Counted from the first letter of the stretch, positions 18,026-26,804 are shown. The stretch: 64,000 nucleotides of DNA from Nonlabens spongiae (GCF_002117125.1 NZ_CP019344.1:1826501-1890500), one strand, 5' to 3'. The notes: generated from the letters alone by a model not told the origin. Program-made: numbers and translations.

Positions 18026-18045
18026 ATTCACTAAATACTCTAGTT

Positions 18046-18405
18046 ATGAAGAAGCAAGTAGCAATTTTGATGATGATGGTAATGGGTTTCCTTTCTTTTG
18101 GACAAGATCAAAAACCCAAGGTTGAAACGCTGGAGAATGGCTTGACACAAGCTACATTTTATCATGAGAATGGTAAAGTCGCTCAACAAGGAACGTTCTT
18201 AGACGGTAAAAGACACGGTGAGTGGATCAGCTATGACACAGATGGCAACAAAACCGCTGTAGCACAATACACTCAAGACAAAAAATCTGGAAAGTGGTTC
18301 GTCTGGAAAGGTGACCAACTTACTGAAGTGGATTATGAGAATAATACCATTGCAAATGTGAACAAATGGGTGAGCAAAGAAGCTGTGGTAAGCAACCGCC
18401 CGTAA
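18046..18405 (+). CDS. Exported MORN-repeat-like protein
   Basis: A 119-residue protein with a signal peptide (MKKQVAILMMMVMGFLSFG) followed by MORN/YwqK-type repeats: ATFYHENGKVAQQGTFLDGKRHGEWISYDTDGN and a second TQDKKSGKWFVWKGDQL. Such small proteins are widespread in flavobacteria; the function is unknown. A strong terminator follows, so the gene is a single unit. Confidence 0.8.
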   Translation: MKKQVAILMMMVMGFLSFGQDQKPKVETLENGLTQATFYHENGKVAQQGTFLDGKRHGEWISYDTDGNKTAVAQYTQDKKSGKWFVWKGDQLTEVDYENNTIANVNKWVSKEAVVSNRP

Positions 18406-18428
18406 TTGAAAAACACAAAAATTTTCAA

Positions 18429-18457
18429 AAACCTGCTCCTCACGAGCAGGTTTTTTT
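18429..18457 (+). terminator. Rho-independent terminator
   Basis: Stem AACCTGCTC / GAGCAGGTT with loop CTCAC, followed by seven T. Confidence 0.85.
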
Positions 18458-18573
18458 ATGCCTCAGCTTTAAGTTATCACACTGTTCTACGACTATTTCT
18501 TAACAATGTTTTTGTTTAAACTTTTACATCTAAAGCTTAAACGCATCGTATTTTTACCTTAAATAATTTTGAC

Positions 18574-19260
18574 ATGGCAACCGCAAGTAAAAAGTCTACT
18601 TCTAAAAAGACCACAAAGAAAAAAGAGCTTTCTCAACAAGATGTGATCACAGCTTATATGGACTACGTCTTAGAACACGAGAAAACGCCTAAATCGGTCT
18701 ATAAATTTGCCAAGGATAACGGCATGACTGAACAAGAATTCTACCAATTCTTTGGGAGTTTTGAGGGGTTGCGTAAAGAAATCTGGAATACGTTCTTTAC
18801 CATGACCATGGATGTTGCTCACAAAAATGAAGATTACGAGCACTTTTCCAACCGTGAAAAGATGCTGACTTTTTTCTACACCTTCTTTGAGCTGCTCACA
18901 CTCAACCGCAGTTACGTGTTGTTTACGCTCCATAACCATCAAAACATGATGGATAAAATGGATCAGCTTAAAGGCCTGCGTCGTCACGTAAAGGATTTTG
19001 CTAAAGATCTGATCTCTCAACGCAACGAGACTAAATCAAATATATTATTGGAGCGTTCAGAGTCCATTTATAGTGAGGGTGCCTGGGTACAGATGCTTTT
19101 CCTTTTGAAGTTCTGGATGGATGATGATAGCGCCGGATTTGAGAAAACAGATATGGCCATAGAGAAATCGGTCAATACGATTTTTGATGTGTTTGACAAT
19201 ACACCGCTGGACGCCGTTTTTGATTTTGGGAAATTTCTTTGGAAAGAAAGGAAGGTTTGA
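18574..19260 (+). CDS. TetR-like regulator
   Basis: A 228-residue protein. A Lys/Ser/Thr-rich N-terminal tail (MATASKKSTSKKTTKKKE) precedes a helix-turn-helix resembling TetR (VITAYMDYVLEHEKTPKSVYKFAKDNGMTEQEFYQFFGSFEGLRKEIW), then an all-helical ligand-binding-like domain. The usual Gly-rich turn is poorly conserved, so DNA binding is likely but unproven. It lies 162 bp upstream of an ABC1-family kinase gene in the same direction, and the two may be functionally linked. Confidence 0.75.
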   Translation: MATASKKSTSKKTTKKKELSQQDVITAYMDYVLEHEKTPKSVYKFAKDNGMTEQEFYQFFGSFEGLRKEIWNTFFTMTMDVAHKNEDYEHFSNREKMLTFFYTFFELLTLNRSYVLFTLHNHQNMMDKMDQLKGLRRHVKDFAKDLISQRNETKSNILLERSESIYSEGAWVQMLFLLKFWMDDDSAGFEKTDMAIEKSVNTIFDVFDNTPLDAVFDFGKFLWKERKV

Positions 19261-19263
19261 TTC

Positions 19264-19292
19264 AGTTGGCAGTTGCAGTTGCCAGTTGCAGT
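19264..19292. repeat. Imperfect CAGTTGC heptamer repeats
   Basis: Several degenerate units (CAGTTGG, CAGTTG, CAGTTGC) after the TetR-like stop codon. It is a decayed relative of the other 7-bp arrays. Confidence 0.5.
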
Positions 19293-19338
19293 AACAATAG
19301 CAAATTGAAATTTATACTGTTGACTTAAAATTTGATTC

Positions 19339-19354
19339 CGCTTTCGCGAAAGCG
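19339..19354. repeat. Iterated palindrome, intergenic
   Basis: Exact 16-mer between the TetR-like and ABC1 kinase genes. Confidence 0.95.
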
Positions 19355-19422
19355 AGATTCTTTAAAGCAGTATATAACTGAAATACTCTGCACTCATTAT
19401 TCTGAACCCTTAATTGGTAAAC

Positions 19423-20763
19423 ATGAAAACACTCGATAAAATACCGACTAGCAAAATAGGCCGCACCACCGAGTTGGTTAAAACGGGTGCCAAAATTGGA
19501 GCCAACTATTTAAAATATTATTCAAAAAAAGCGGTCAACCCCAGTCTGGACCGCTCTTCCCTTGATGAAGATAACGCCTCAGATATTTATGACGGCTTGA
19601 AGAGTCTGAAAGGAAGTGCGCTGAAAGTTGCTCAAATGCTGAGTATGGACAAAAGTCTATTGCCCGGTGCTTACGTAGAAAAATTTAGCCTCGCTCAATT
19701 CAGCGTGCCACCACTTTCTGCGCCATTGGTACGCAAAACCTTCAAAAAGTACCAAGGAGCCTATCCAGAAGATATTTACGATTCATTTTCAAGAAATTCA
19801 GTGAATGCAGCCAGCATAGGTCAAGTTCACAAAGCGACTAAAAACGGTAAAGAACTCGCCGTCAAAATTCAATATCCTGGCGTTGCTGATTCTATAAGTA
19901 GTGATCTCGCCATGGTAAAACCTATCGCGATCAAAATGTTTAATCTGAAAGGTGAGGATAGTAAGCGCTACTTTGCAGAGGTTGAAGACAAGCTACTGGA
20001 AGAAACCGATTACGAGCTGGAGGTAAAGCAAAGTCTAGAAATTACTGAGGCTTGTTCTCACATTCCCAACCTTAAATTTCCTAATTACTATCCGGAGCTC
20101 TCCAGCAAGCGTATCATAACAATGGACTGGATGAAAGGGCAGCACTTGAGTGAGTTTGCAAAAACAGATTTTCCCCAGGAGACCGGGAATAAGCTGGGAC
20201 AAACGCTTTGGGATTTTTACATGTTTCAAATGCATGGTCTGAAAGCCGTACATGCTGATCCGCATCCCGGAAACTTCTTGATTTCTGAAAATGGCGATTT
20301 AATTGCAATTGATTTTGGCTGTATCAAGGAAATCGTTGAAGAATTTTATCAGCCCTACTTTGAGCTGGCAGTTCCCGCAAGCATCAACAATCCCGAAATT
20401 TTCAGACAAAAGCTTTTTGAACTGGAAATTTTGAGAGAGGATGATACCGAAAATGAGATCAATTACTTCTCGGCACTATTTCACGAGATGTTGAGCTTAT
20501 TCACTAAACCCTTTCAAAGCGAGACCTTTAACTTTGCCGATGCTACATTTTGGGATGAAATAAGTTCGCTGAGCGAGAAATACAGCAACGACAAAGAGTT
20601 GCGTAAGATGAACGGTAATCGAGGCAGCAAACACTTTTTGTACATCAACCGTACGTTCTTCGGACTCTACAATTTGTTGCACGATCTTAAAGCAACAGTC
20701 AGAACTAGGGAGTATGTGAAGTTTCTTGAGGAGAAGGGTTTTGAGAATCATCCGGCGTTGTGA
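19423..20763 (+). CDS. ABC1/AarF/UbiB-family atypical kinase
   Basis: A 446-residue ABC1 (ADCK/UbiB-like) protein; a TTG 9 bases upstream is in frame but the ATG at 19423 is preferred. It shows the alanine-rich nucleotide loop NAASIGQVHKA, the LAVKIQYPGV lysine, HADPHPGNF (catalytic-loop equivalent) and AIDFGCIKE (DFG equivalent). The family's KxGQ motif reads KVAQ here (SALKVAQMLSMD), an Ala in the Gly position. Members act in quinone biosynthesis or lipid homeostasis; this organism would use menaquinone, so the role is open. Confidence 0.85.
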   Translation: MKTLDKIPTSKIGRTTELVKTGAKIGANYLKYYSKKAVNPSLDRSSLDEDNASDIYDGLKSLKGSALKVAQMLSMDKSLLPGAYVEKFSLAQFSVPPLSAPLVRKTFKKYQGAYPEDIYDSFSRNSVNAASIGQVHKATKNGKELAVKIQYPGVADSISSDLAMVKPIAIKMFNLKGEDSKRYFAEVEDKLLEETDYELEVKQSLEITEACSHIPNLKFPNYYPELSSKRIITMDWMKGQHLSEFAKTDFPQETGNKLGQTLWDFYMFQMHGLKAVHADPHPGNFLISENGDLIAIDFGCIKEIVEEFYQPYFELAVPASINNPEIFRQKLFELEILREDDTENEINYFSALFHEMLSLFTKPFQSETFNFADATFWDEISSLSEKYSNDKELRKMNGNRGSKHFLYINRTFFGLYNLLHDLKATVRTREYVKFLEEKGFENHPAL

Positions 20764-20790
20764 GCAGCTACATAATGGTTGAAAGTTTTG

Positions 20791-20818
20791 GTAAGGGCAG
20801 GTTTAAACCTGCCCTTAC
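20791..20818. repeat. REP-like 28-bp palindrome, left flank of RAYT
   Basis: A perfect palindrome with half-site GTAAGGGCAGGTTT, 67 bp upstream of the transposase start and identical to 8791-8818. Confidence 0.88.
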
Positions 20819-20885
20819 TGAATCTATGATTTAACAAAACTTCTAAGATTTGTATATTGTATGCTAGAAATCCAGCCAACTCACC

Positions 20886-21290
20886 ATGTCCAGAAATTTT
20901 CATCAGTTACACCTACATCTTGTATTTGTTACTAAGCACCGAGATCATCTCATTAATGATCAACTGGAAAAATCTCTTTATCAACATTTGTGGGTAAAAG
21001 CTCATGAGCTAGAGTTATTTCCGATCGCCATCAATGGGACTAAGGATCATTTGCATCTTCTAATCGGCATCCCGTCTACTTTATCTGTAGCGAGTATCGT
21101 GAAAAATCTCAAAGGTTCCAGTTCTAGGTTTGCAAATGATTTCATGGGAAACCAAGATCTTTTTCAATGGTCTCGTGGGTATGAAGCATTTACTGTCAGC
21201 AAAAAAGATATACCGATGATCAAAAGCTACATCAGAAATCAAAATGATCATCATAAAAAAGGAAGCGTTAAGTCAGATCTGGAATTTTGA
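20886..21290 (+). CDS. REP-associated tyrosine transposase (RAYT, Y1 HUH family)
   Basis: A 134-residue Y1 transposase of the IS200/RAYT type. It has the HUH motif DHLHLLI (His55, His57) and a C-terminal helix SYIRNQNDHHKKG with the probable catalytic Tyr115, the classical YIxNQxxHH arrangement. HUH enzymes cut and join single-stranded DNA through a 5' phosphotyrosine. Unlike an insertion sequence it has no ends of its own, but sits between palindromes at 20791, 21321 and a decayed one at 21393. This is the layout of a RAYT with its REP elements. It appears intact. Confidence 0.88.
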   Translation: MSRNFHQLHLHLVFVTKHRDHLINDQLEKSLYQHLWVKAHELELFPIAINGTKDHLHLLIGIPSTLSVASIVKNLKGSSSRFANDFMGNQDLFQWSRGYEAFTVSKKDIPMIKSYIRNQNDHHKKGSVKSDLEF

Positions 21291-21320
21291 ATCTGGCCAA
21301 TCATATACGTTTTGATTTGA

Positions 21321-21348
21321 GTAAGGGCAGATTTAAATCTGCCCTTAT
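21321..21348. repeat. REP-like palindrome, right flank of RAYT
   Basis: Half-site GTAAGGGCAGATTT and its reverse complement, with only the terminal base pair mismatched. A compensatory G/C to A/T change keeps the palindrome relative to the 20791 copy. Confidence 0.85.
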
Positions 21349-21392
21349 TGGGAAACTTTGTGTACAACTTGAACCCATCTAAGAAGGGGTCA

Positions 21393-21406
21393 AAACCTGC
21401 CCTTAC
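21393..21406. repeat. Decayed REP half-site
   Basis: AAACCTGCCCTTAC matches the right arm of the REP palindrome exactly; the left arm before it is degenerate. Confidence 0.65.
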
Positions 21407-21490
21407 TGAGAGATAACCCTACGCCTTTGACTTCCCGCTAATCATACCGACAAGCAATATAGTTTTGTAGCAAAAAACTCCTAAATTCCC

Positions 21491-21498
21491 TACTTTTG
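21491..21498 (+). promoter_or_regulatory. TAnnTTTG promoter box of ileS
   Basis: TACTTTTG, with TTTTG at 21463-21467 as a possible -33 element, 23 bases before the ileS ATG. Confidence 0.5.
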
Positions 21499-21521
21499 CG
21501 CCCTTGTAAAACACTGGTGGA

Positions 21522-24500
21522 ATGAGTAGTAAATTCAATGAATACAAGGGTCTGAACCTCCCTAAGGTAGATGATAACGTTAAGCAGTTTTGGAAATCAA
21601 ACGAGATTTTCAAAAAGTCTGTGACTACACGCGAGGGTAATGAACCATTTATATTCTTTGAAGGGCCTCCTTCAGCAAATGGCCTTCCCGGGATCCACCA
21701 CGTTATGGGAAGAACGATCAAAGATCTTTTTTGCCGTTATAAAACACAGCAAGGGTTTCAGGTAAATCGTAAAGCAGGTTGGGACACTCACGGTCTTCCC
21801 GTAGAATTGGGCGTTGAAAAAGCGCTGGGCATTACTAAAGAAGATATCGGCACAAAGATCAGCGTTGAGGAATATAACCAGGCTTGTAAAGATGCCGTAC
21901 TCAAGTATACCGACATCTGGAGCCAATTGACTCAAGACATGGGTTACTGGGTAGATATGGATGATCCATACATCACCTACAAGCCGAAGTATATGGAGTC
22001 TGTCTGGTGGTTGTTGAAGCAGATTTACAATAAGGACCTGCTCTACAAAGGCTACACGATCCAGCCCTATTCACCTGCTGCGGGAACAGGCTTGAGTTCG
22101 CATGAGCTCAATCAGCCAGGCACCTATCAAGACGTTACAGACACCACCGTAACTGCCCAATTCAAGGTGAGTGATCCTTCACAATTGCCTTTTGAGACTA
22201 GCGGAGAAGTGTTTTTCCTAGCTTGGACTACCACGCCTTGGACATTGCCATCCAACACGGCTCTTACTGTAGGTCCTAAAATCGATTATGTACTTGTAGA
22301 AACTTTCAACCAGTACACGGGTGATCCTATGCAGGTAATTCTCGCTGAGAAATTGGTTAAGAATCAGTTTGGGAAAAAGTATGAGGCTTTAGAAGGTGAC
22401 GCTTTCGCGAAAGCGAGATCAGAATATCAACTAGGCGATAAAAAAATTCCTTACACCGTACTGGCGACCTGCAAAGGAGCTGACTTAATTAACATTAAGT
22501 ACGATCAACTCCTCGACTACGCAAAACCATATCAAAATGCGGAGGACGCGTTTAGAGTCATCGCTGGTGATTTTGTGACGACCGAAGATGGTACCGGAAT
22601 CGTGCACACCGCTCCTACTTTCGGAGCAGACGATGCGCTTGTTTCCAAACAGGCAAATCCACCTATACCGCCTATGCTCGTTCTCGATGAAAACGAGAAT
22701 CCTGTACCATTGGTCAATTTACAAGGAAAATTCAGAGATGAGCTGCCAGGAGTAGGCGGAAAGTATGTAAAAAATGAATACTTCAATCCAGAAGAAGCGC
22801 CTGAGCGATCGGTAGATGTAGATATCGCGATCTCATTAAAAGAGCAAAACCGCGCCTTCAAGGTGGAGAAATATGTCCACAGTTATCCCCATTGCTGGAG
22901 AACGGACAAACCAGTGTTGTATTACCCGCTAGACAGCTGGTTCATAAAAGCGACCGATTTCAAGGACCGCATGCACGAGCTCAACAAAACCATCAACTGG
23001 AAACCTGCTTCTACGGGAGAGGGACGTTTTGGGAATTGGCTCGCAAATGCTAATGATTGGAATCTTTCTCGATCCCGTTTTTGGGGAATCCCATTGCCTA
23101 TCTGGCGTACAGAAAATGGTAGCGAAGAAAAAATCGTGGGTAGCGTAGAGGAATTGGTCACCGAGATTGGGAAATCCATCGATGCTGGTTTCATGGAGAA
23201 AAATCCGTTTGAGGGATTTGTGGTAGGTGATATGAGCGAGGAAAACTATAACCTCGTGGATCTCCATAAAAATGTGGTGGATCAAATCATATTGGTTTCT
23301 GACAGCGGAGAAAAAATGATGCGCGAGGCAGACCTGATTGACGTTTGGTTTGACTCAGGTTCCATGCCTTATTCTCAATGGCACTACCCTTTTGAAAACA
23401 AAGAGGCAGTTGAAAACGGACTCAGAAAGGCAGATTTCATTGCTGAAGGTGTGGATCAAACACGTGGATGGTTCTACACCTTACACGCGATCGCGACCAT
23501 GATCAGCGATGACGTGGCATACAAAAACGTAGTTTCTAACGGGCTCGTTCTCGACAAGAATGGTCAGAAAATGTCTAAAAGACTAGGCAACGCCGTAGAT
23601 CCATTTGAAACACTCAGCAATTTTGGAGCTGATGCCACCCGCTGGTACATGGTTTCTAATGCAAATCCATGGGACAACCTGCGTTTTGACCAAGATGGTA
23701 TTTTAGAGGTACAGCGCAAGTTTTTTGGGACGCTTTATAACACCTACAGTTTCTTTGCTTTGTATGCAAATGTTGATGGATTCCGCTTTCGCGAAAGCGA
23801 GATCCCACTAGCAGAGCGCCCAGAAATAGACCGCTGGATCCTTTCAGAACTCAACACCCTGATCAAGGACGTGACCGCATTTTATGATGATTACGAGCCA
23901 ACCAAAGCCACTCGAGCGATTACCACTTTTGTGACGGAAAACCTAAGTAACTGGTACGTGCGCTTGTGTAGACGTCGTTTCTGGAAAGGAAGCTACGAGC
24001 ATGATAAAATTGCTGCCTACCAGACGCTATATACTTGTTTAAAAACGGTAGCTCAACTGGGCGCTCCTGTTGCTCCGTTCTATATGGACCAACTCTACCG
24101 TGACCTGACCAGCGTTTGTGAGGAAAATGCGGGTGAAAGCGTTCACTTAAGCACGTTCCCTACGGCTGACGATTCCCTAATCAATAGCGAGCTGGAAGAA
24201 AAAATGCACAAGGCGCAAATCATCTCTAGTTTGACACTTTCATTGCGTAAAAAGGAAAGCATTAAAGTGCGCCAGCCGTTGCAGCGCATCATGATCCCTG
24301 TTTTGGATCCTAAAGAGCGTGCGCAGATCGAAGCCGTTGCAGATCTCGTAAAAAGCGAGGTAAACGTGAAGGAAGTAGAATTGATCGATGACGCAAGCGG
24401 AATTCTCGTAAAGGAGATCAAGCCTAATTTTAAGGCATTGGGACCTCGATTTGGGAAAGACATGAAGGTGGTCGCAGCTCAAATAAGAAGTTTTCAACAA

Positions 24501-24929
24501 GAAGACATCAATTTGTTAGAAAAAAATGGCGAGAAAACAATAGATCTCAATGGTAAAGAAGTTACCTTGACCCTGTCAGATGTAGAGATAACCTCCTCAG
24601 ATATCGAGGGATGGCTCGTTGCCAACCAGTCTGGAATAACCGTCGCGCTTGACGTGACTCTCACTCCAGAATTACGTAATGAAGGGATCTCACGAGAACT
24701 GGTCAACCGCATTCAAAACATAAGAAAGGATTCTGGTCTTGAAGTGACAGACCGCATCAATATCGTGATGCAATCGCATGAATCCATGAACGATGCCGTG
24801 AGTGAAAATGAGCAGTATATCAAGGATGAAACTCTAGCAGATGACTTAACCTTAAAACAACAACTCGATAACGGTACAGAAATTGAGTTTGACGATATAA
24901 AGACCGTTATTGCGATCAAAAAACTATAG
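21522..24929 (+). CDS. ileS: Isoleucine--tRNA ligase
   Basis: A class I synthetase of 1135 residues, charging tRNA-Ile. The HIGH-type signature is NGLPGIHHVMGR and the KMSKS loop is KNGQKMSKRLGN. Between them lies the CP1 editing domain (TTPWTLPSNTAL, GTGIVHTAPTFGADD). The length fits the long, eukaryote-like IleS common in Bacteroidota. Two palindrome copies are read in different frames: DAFAKARSEY in the editing domain and FRFRESEIPL before the anticodon-binding domain. The DksA-like gene follows 2 bases later. Confidence 0.97.
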   Translation: MSSKFNEYKGLNLPKVDDNVKQFWKSNEIFKKSVTTREGNEPFIFFEGPPSANGLPGIHHVMGRTIKDLFCRYKTQQGFQVNRKAGWDTHGLPVELGVEKALGITKEDIGTKISVEEYNQACKDAVLKYTDIWSQLTQDMGYWVDMDDPYITYKPKYMESVWWLLKQIYNKDLLYKGYTIQPYSPAAGTGLSSHELNQPGTYQDVTDTTVTAQFKVSDPSQLPFETSGEVFFLAWTTTPWTLPSNTALTVGPKIDYVLVETFNQYTGDPMQVILAEKLVKNQFGKKYEALEGDAFAKARSEYQLGDKKIPYTVLATCKGADLINIKYDQLLDYAKPYQNAEDAFRVIAGDFVTTEDGTGIVHTAPTFGADDALVSKQANPPIPPMLVLDENENPVPLVNLQGKFRDELPGVGGKYVKNEYFNPEEAPERSVDVDIAISLKEQNRAFKVEKYVHSYPHCWRTDKPVLYYPLDSWFIKATDFKDRMHELNKTINWKPASTGEGRFGNWLANANDWNLSRSRFWGIPLPIWRTENGSEEKIVGSVEELVTEIGKSIDAGFMEKNPFEGFVVGDMSEENYNLVDLHKNVVDQIILVSDSGEKMMREADLIDVWFDSGSMPYSQWHYPFENKEAVENGLRKADFIAEGVDQTRGWFYTLHAIATMISDDVAYKNVVSNGLVLDKNGQKMSKRLGNAVDPFETLSNFGADATRWYMVSNANPWDNLRFDQDGILEVQRKFFGTLYNTYSFFALYANVDGFRFRESEIPLAERPEIDRWILSELNTLIKDVTAFYDDYEPTKATRAITTFVTENLSNWYVRLCRRRFWKGSYEHDKIAAYQTLYTCLKTVAQLGAPVAPFYMDQLYRDLTSVCEENAGESVHLSTFPTADDSLINSELEEKMHKAQIISSLTLSLRKKESIKVRQPLQRIMIPVLDPKERAQIEAVADLVKSEVNVKEVELIDDASGILVKEIKPNFKALGPRFGKDMKVVAAQIRSFQQEDINLLEKNGEKTIDLNGKEVTLTLSDVEITSSDIEGWLVANQSGITVALDVTLTPELRNEGISRELVNRIQNIRKDSGLEVTDRINIVMQSHESMNDAVSENEQYIKDETLADDLTLKQQLDNGTEIEFDDIKTVIAIKKL
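22400..22415. repeat. Iterated palindrome, in ileS (first)
   Basis: Exact 16-mer encoding DAFAKAR in the editing domain. Confidence 0.95.
23784..23799. repeat. Iterated palindrome, in ileS (second)
   Basis: Exact 16-mer read in a third frame, FRFRESE. Confidence 0.95.
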
Positions 24930-24931
24930 AC

Positions 24932-25312
24932 ATGAGTACAGACGAGAAATTGAGGTATAGCGATGCAGACCTCCTACATTTTAGAGGAATTGTAGAGAAA
25001 AAAATACGTGAGGCTGAAGAGCAACTAGAGCTTATCAAAAGTGCTTTTAAAAACGATTCTGACAACGGTACTGAAGATACGGCTCCGCAATTCAAAGCGT
25101 TTGATGAAGGAAGTTCTGTTATGAGTAAGGAGTCTAATGCGCAACTTGCCATCAGACAAGAGAAGTTTATACGCGATCTCAAAAATGCTTTAGTAAGAAT
25201 TGAGAATAAATCTTATGGAATATGTCGTGTGACAGGTAAGCTGATCAAGAAAGAACGTCTCGAGCTTGTTCCTCATGCCACGCTGAGCATCGAGGCAAAA
25301 AACATGCAATAG
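24932..25312 (+). CDS. TraR/DksA-type protein with reduced zinc finger
   Basis: A 126-residue protein with the DksA layout: an N-terminal helical hairpin (about 10-95) and a C-terminal finger region YGICRVTGKLIKKERLELVPHATLSIEAK. The finger keeps only one cysteine, so zinc is probably not bound, as is common in Bacteroidota relatives. DksA-like proteins bind RNA polymerase through the secondary channel. It is co-transcribed with ileS and followed by a terminator-like hairpin. Confidence 0.85.
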   Translation: MSTDEKLRYSDADLLHFRGIVEKKIREAEEQLELIKSAFKNDSDNGTEDTAPQFKAFDEGSSVMSKESNAQLAIRQEKFIRDLKNALVRIENKSYGICRVTGKLIKKERLELVPHATLSIEAKNMQ

Positions 25313-25347
25313 TCGTTGACCAGAGTTACCTTTCAATTTATATCAAG

Positions 25348-25397
25348 CCTTTTTGAGCATTTTCAACAAATGTGTTCAAAAAGGTTTTTTGTTTTTT
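25348..25397 (+). terminator. Terminator of the ileS-dksA-like unit
   Basis: A perfect 9-bp stem CCTTTTTGA / TCAAAAAGG around a 19-base loop, followed by TTTTTTGTTTTTT. It overlaps the 5' end of the next open frame. Confidence 0.7.
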
Positions 25398-26041
25398 GGG
25401 GACTTTGGGTTCTCGTTTTCATGAACCTTCCTGCCTTAGCGACACGACAGGCAGGAGCATACTCCCAAAACGATTCTCGCAATATCATCAATTCGAGCAT
25501 AAAAGGTAGCGATTTTGAAGTCGTGGACATCGTATTTGATACATACGTTGCTTTAGAAATTGGAAATTCTACGGATGGGAAAGTCCTACTATTTGAAGAA
25601 GAAAATGGTGAGTATAAAAATGCGATACAAGTGCGCCGGACTATTGAGAAGGACAGTTTGAAATTGATAAACACGAAATCTTTATCATTTGAATTTCCAC
25701 AAGACAAATTAAGTGCGCACAAAGTCATCAATACTTCGCTCAAGTTATTGATTCCAGAAGGTAAAAAGGTCATAATCAATGTAAGGGAAGCAACTGTTTT
25801 GTGCGAGGGAAGTTTTGAAAGTATTTACGTAAATCAACTTTCTGGCACATGTAAATTCAAGATGATCGAAAGTGATGTAACGGTAGTAAGCGTCTACGCC
25901 GATATTGATTTTGAGCTTTCTGATCTTCAGAACAAACAAATTCTAAGGGAAAATCAGAAAATGAAATTTTGGTTTGGAAAGGGTGCTCGCTATAGTGCGG
26001 ATCTGCAAACCATTCATGGGAATATAAGCTTAGAGAGGTAG
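25370..26041 (+). CDS. Exported beta-rich protein of unknown function
   Basis: About 223 residues from the ATG at 25370, which opens a hydrophobic signal-like segment (FFVFWGLWVLVFMNLPALA). This ATG lies inside the terminator hairpin of the preceding unit, so an internal start such as the ATG at 25421 is possible. Codons for PALATRQAG come from an inverted repeat (CCTGCCT...AGGCAGG at 25430-25455). The remainder (VVDIVFDTYVALEIGNS, KVIINVREATVLCEGSFESIYV) looks like a repetitive beta structure as in DUF4097-type adhesin-like proteins; this is a tentative fold guess. Confidence 0.6.
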   Translation: MCSKRFFVFWGLWVLVFMNLPALATRQAGAYSQNDSRNIINSSIKGSDFEVVDIVFDTYVALEIGNSTDGKVLLFEEENGEYKNAIQVRRTIEKDSLKLINTKSLSFEFPQDKLSAHKVINTSLKLLIPEGKKVIINVREATVLCEGSFESIYVNQLSGTCKFKMIESDVTVVSVYADIDFELSDLQNKQILRENQKMKFWFGKGARYSADLQTIHGNISLER

Positions 26042-26053
26042 TGTAATAAGTCT

Positions 26054-26061
26054 TATTTTTG
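26054..26061 (+). promoter_or_regulatory. TAnnTTTG promoter box of lspA
   Basis: TATTTTTG, 17 bases before the lspA ATG. Confidence 0.5.
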
Positions 26062-26078
26062 GCACTCTTTAGAAAGAA

Positions 26079-26696
26079 ATGAAATTATCCAAAGCCATAC
26101 TCATAATCATTGCCGTGCTGTTCATAGATCAGGCGAGCAAGATTTACATAAAGTTGAACTACCCACTTACGGGAAGTAGAAATCCGATTGTGGACTGGGG
26201 GAAATTCCAATTGCTTTTTTATGAGAATGCCGGAGCGGCATGGGGTTTTGAAATTCCTGGCGACTATGGAAAAATCATTCTAACGGTTTTTAGATTGTTT
26301 GCTATATGCGGTATTGGTTACTGGTTGTGGACTAGTGTGCGCGACAAAGGACCTAAAATACTGAGCGTTTGTATTGCCTTGATTTTTGCGGGAGCGCTGG
26401 GAAATATAATTGATTCAGTTTTTTATGGTCAGCTTTTCTCGAGTAGTGTTCACGGTGTCGCAGAATTTATGCCTGAGGGCGGTGGTTATGCACCGTGGTT
26501 TTACGGTGAGGTTGTAGATATGCTGTACTTTCCGCTTTTTGATGGCGTCTGGCCTAATTGGGTTCCTATGGTAGGTGGAGAGAGCTTTTCTTTTTTCAAT
26601 GCCATTTTTAATGTTGCTGACAGTTCTATCACCATAGGTGTTATGCTGCTGATTTTGTTCAGTAAAAAAGCTTTCCCAGATAAGAAAACGGCTTGA
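26079..26696 (+). CDS. lspA: Lipoprotein signal peptidase (signal peptidase II)
   Basis: LspA cleaves diacylated prolipoproteins at the inner membrane. The 205-residue product has four transmembrane helices; the catalytic Asp pair is in GNIIDSVFYG and NVADSSITIG. FIDQASKIYIK and FYENAGAAWGF are the other family signatures. It is longer than the E. coli enzyme because of a loop between helices 3 and 4 (EFMPEGGGYAPWFYGEVVDMLYFPLFDG), typical of Bacteroidota. It would process the several lipoproteins in this window. Confidence 0.95.
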   Translation: MKLSKAILIIIAVLFIDQASKIYIKLNYPLTGSRNPIVDWGKFQLLFYENAGAAWGFEIPGDYGKIILTVFRLFAICGIGYWLWTSVRDKGPKILSVCIALIFAGALGNIIDSVFYGQLFSSSVHGVAEFMPEGGGYAPWFYGEVVDMLYFPLFDGVWPNWVPMVGGESFSFFNAIFNVADSSITIGVMLLILFSKKAFPDKKTA

Positions 26697-26804
26697 TTTC
26701 AAACAAAATCAATTAAGTAAGTCCTTTCTTTAATTCTGTCAAGACTGATACCTATTTCCTAATATTTTCTAAATTGAGTTCTTGAACTTACGTATCTTGG
26801 GATC

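Larger units (their letters stand above)
17685..18045. other. Intergenic region with heptamer array and direct repeats
   Basis: This 361-bp divergent gap holds the aspS promoter box, a GGAACTT heptamer array at 17853-17922 and a 17-bp direct repeat before the next gene. Short open frames across the array on both strands (LELGTWN and SSKFQVP repeats) are artefacts of the repeat. Confidence 0.6.
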
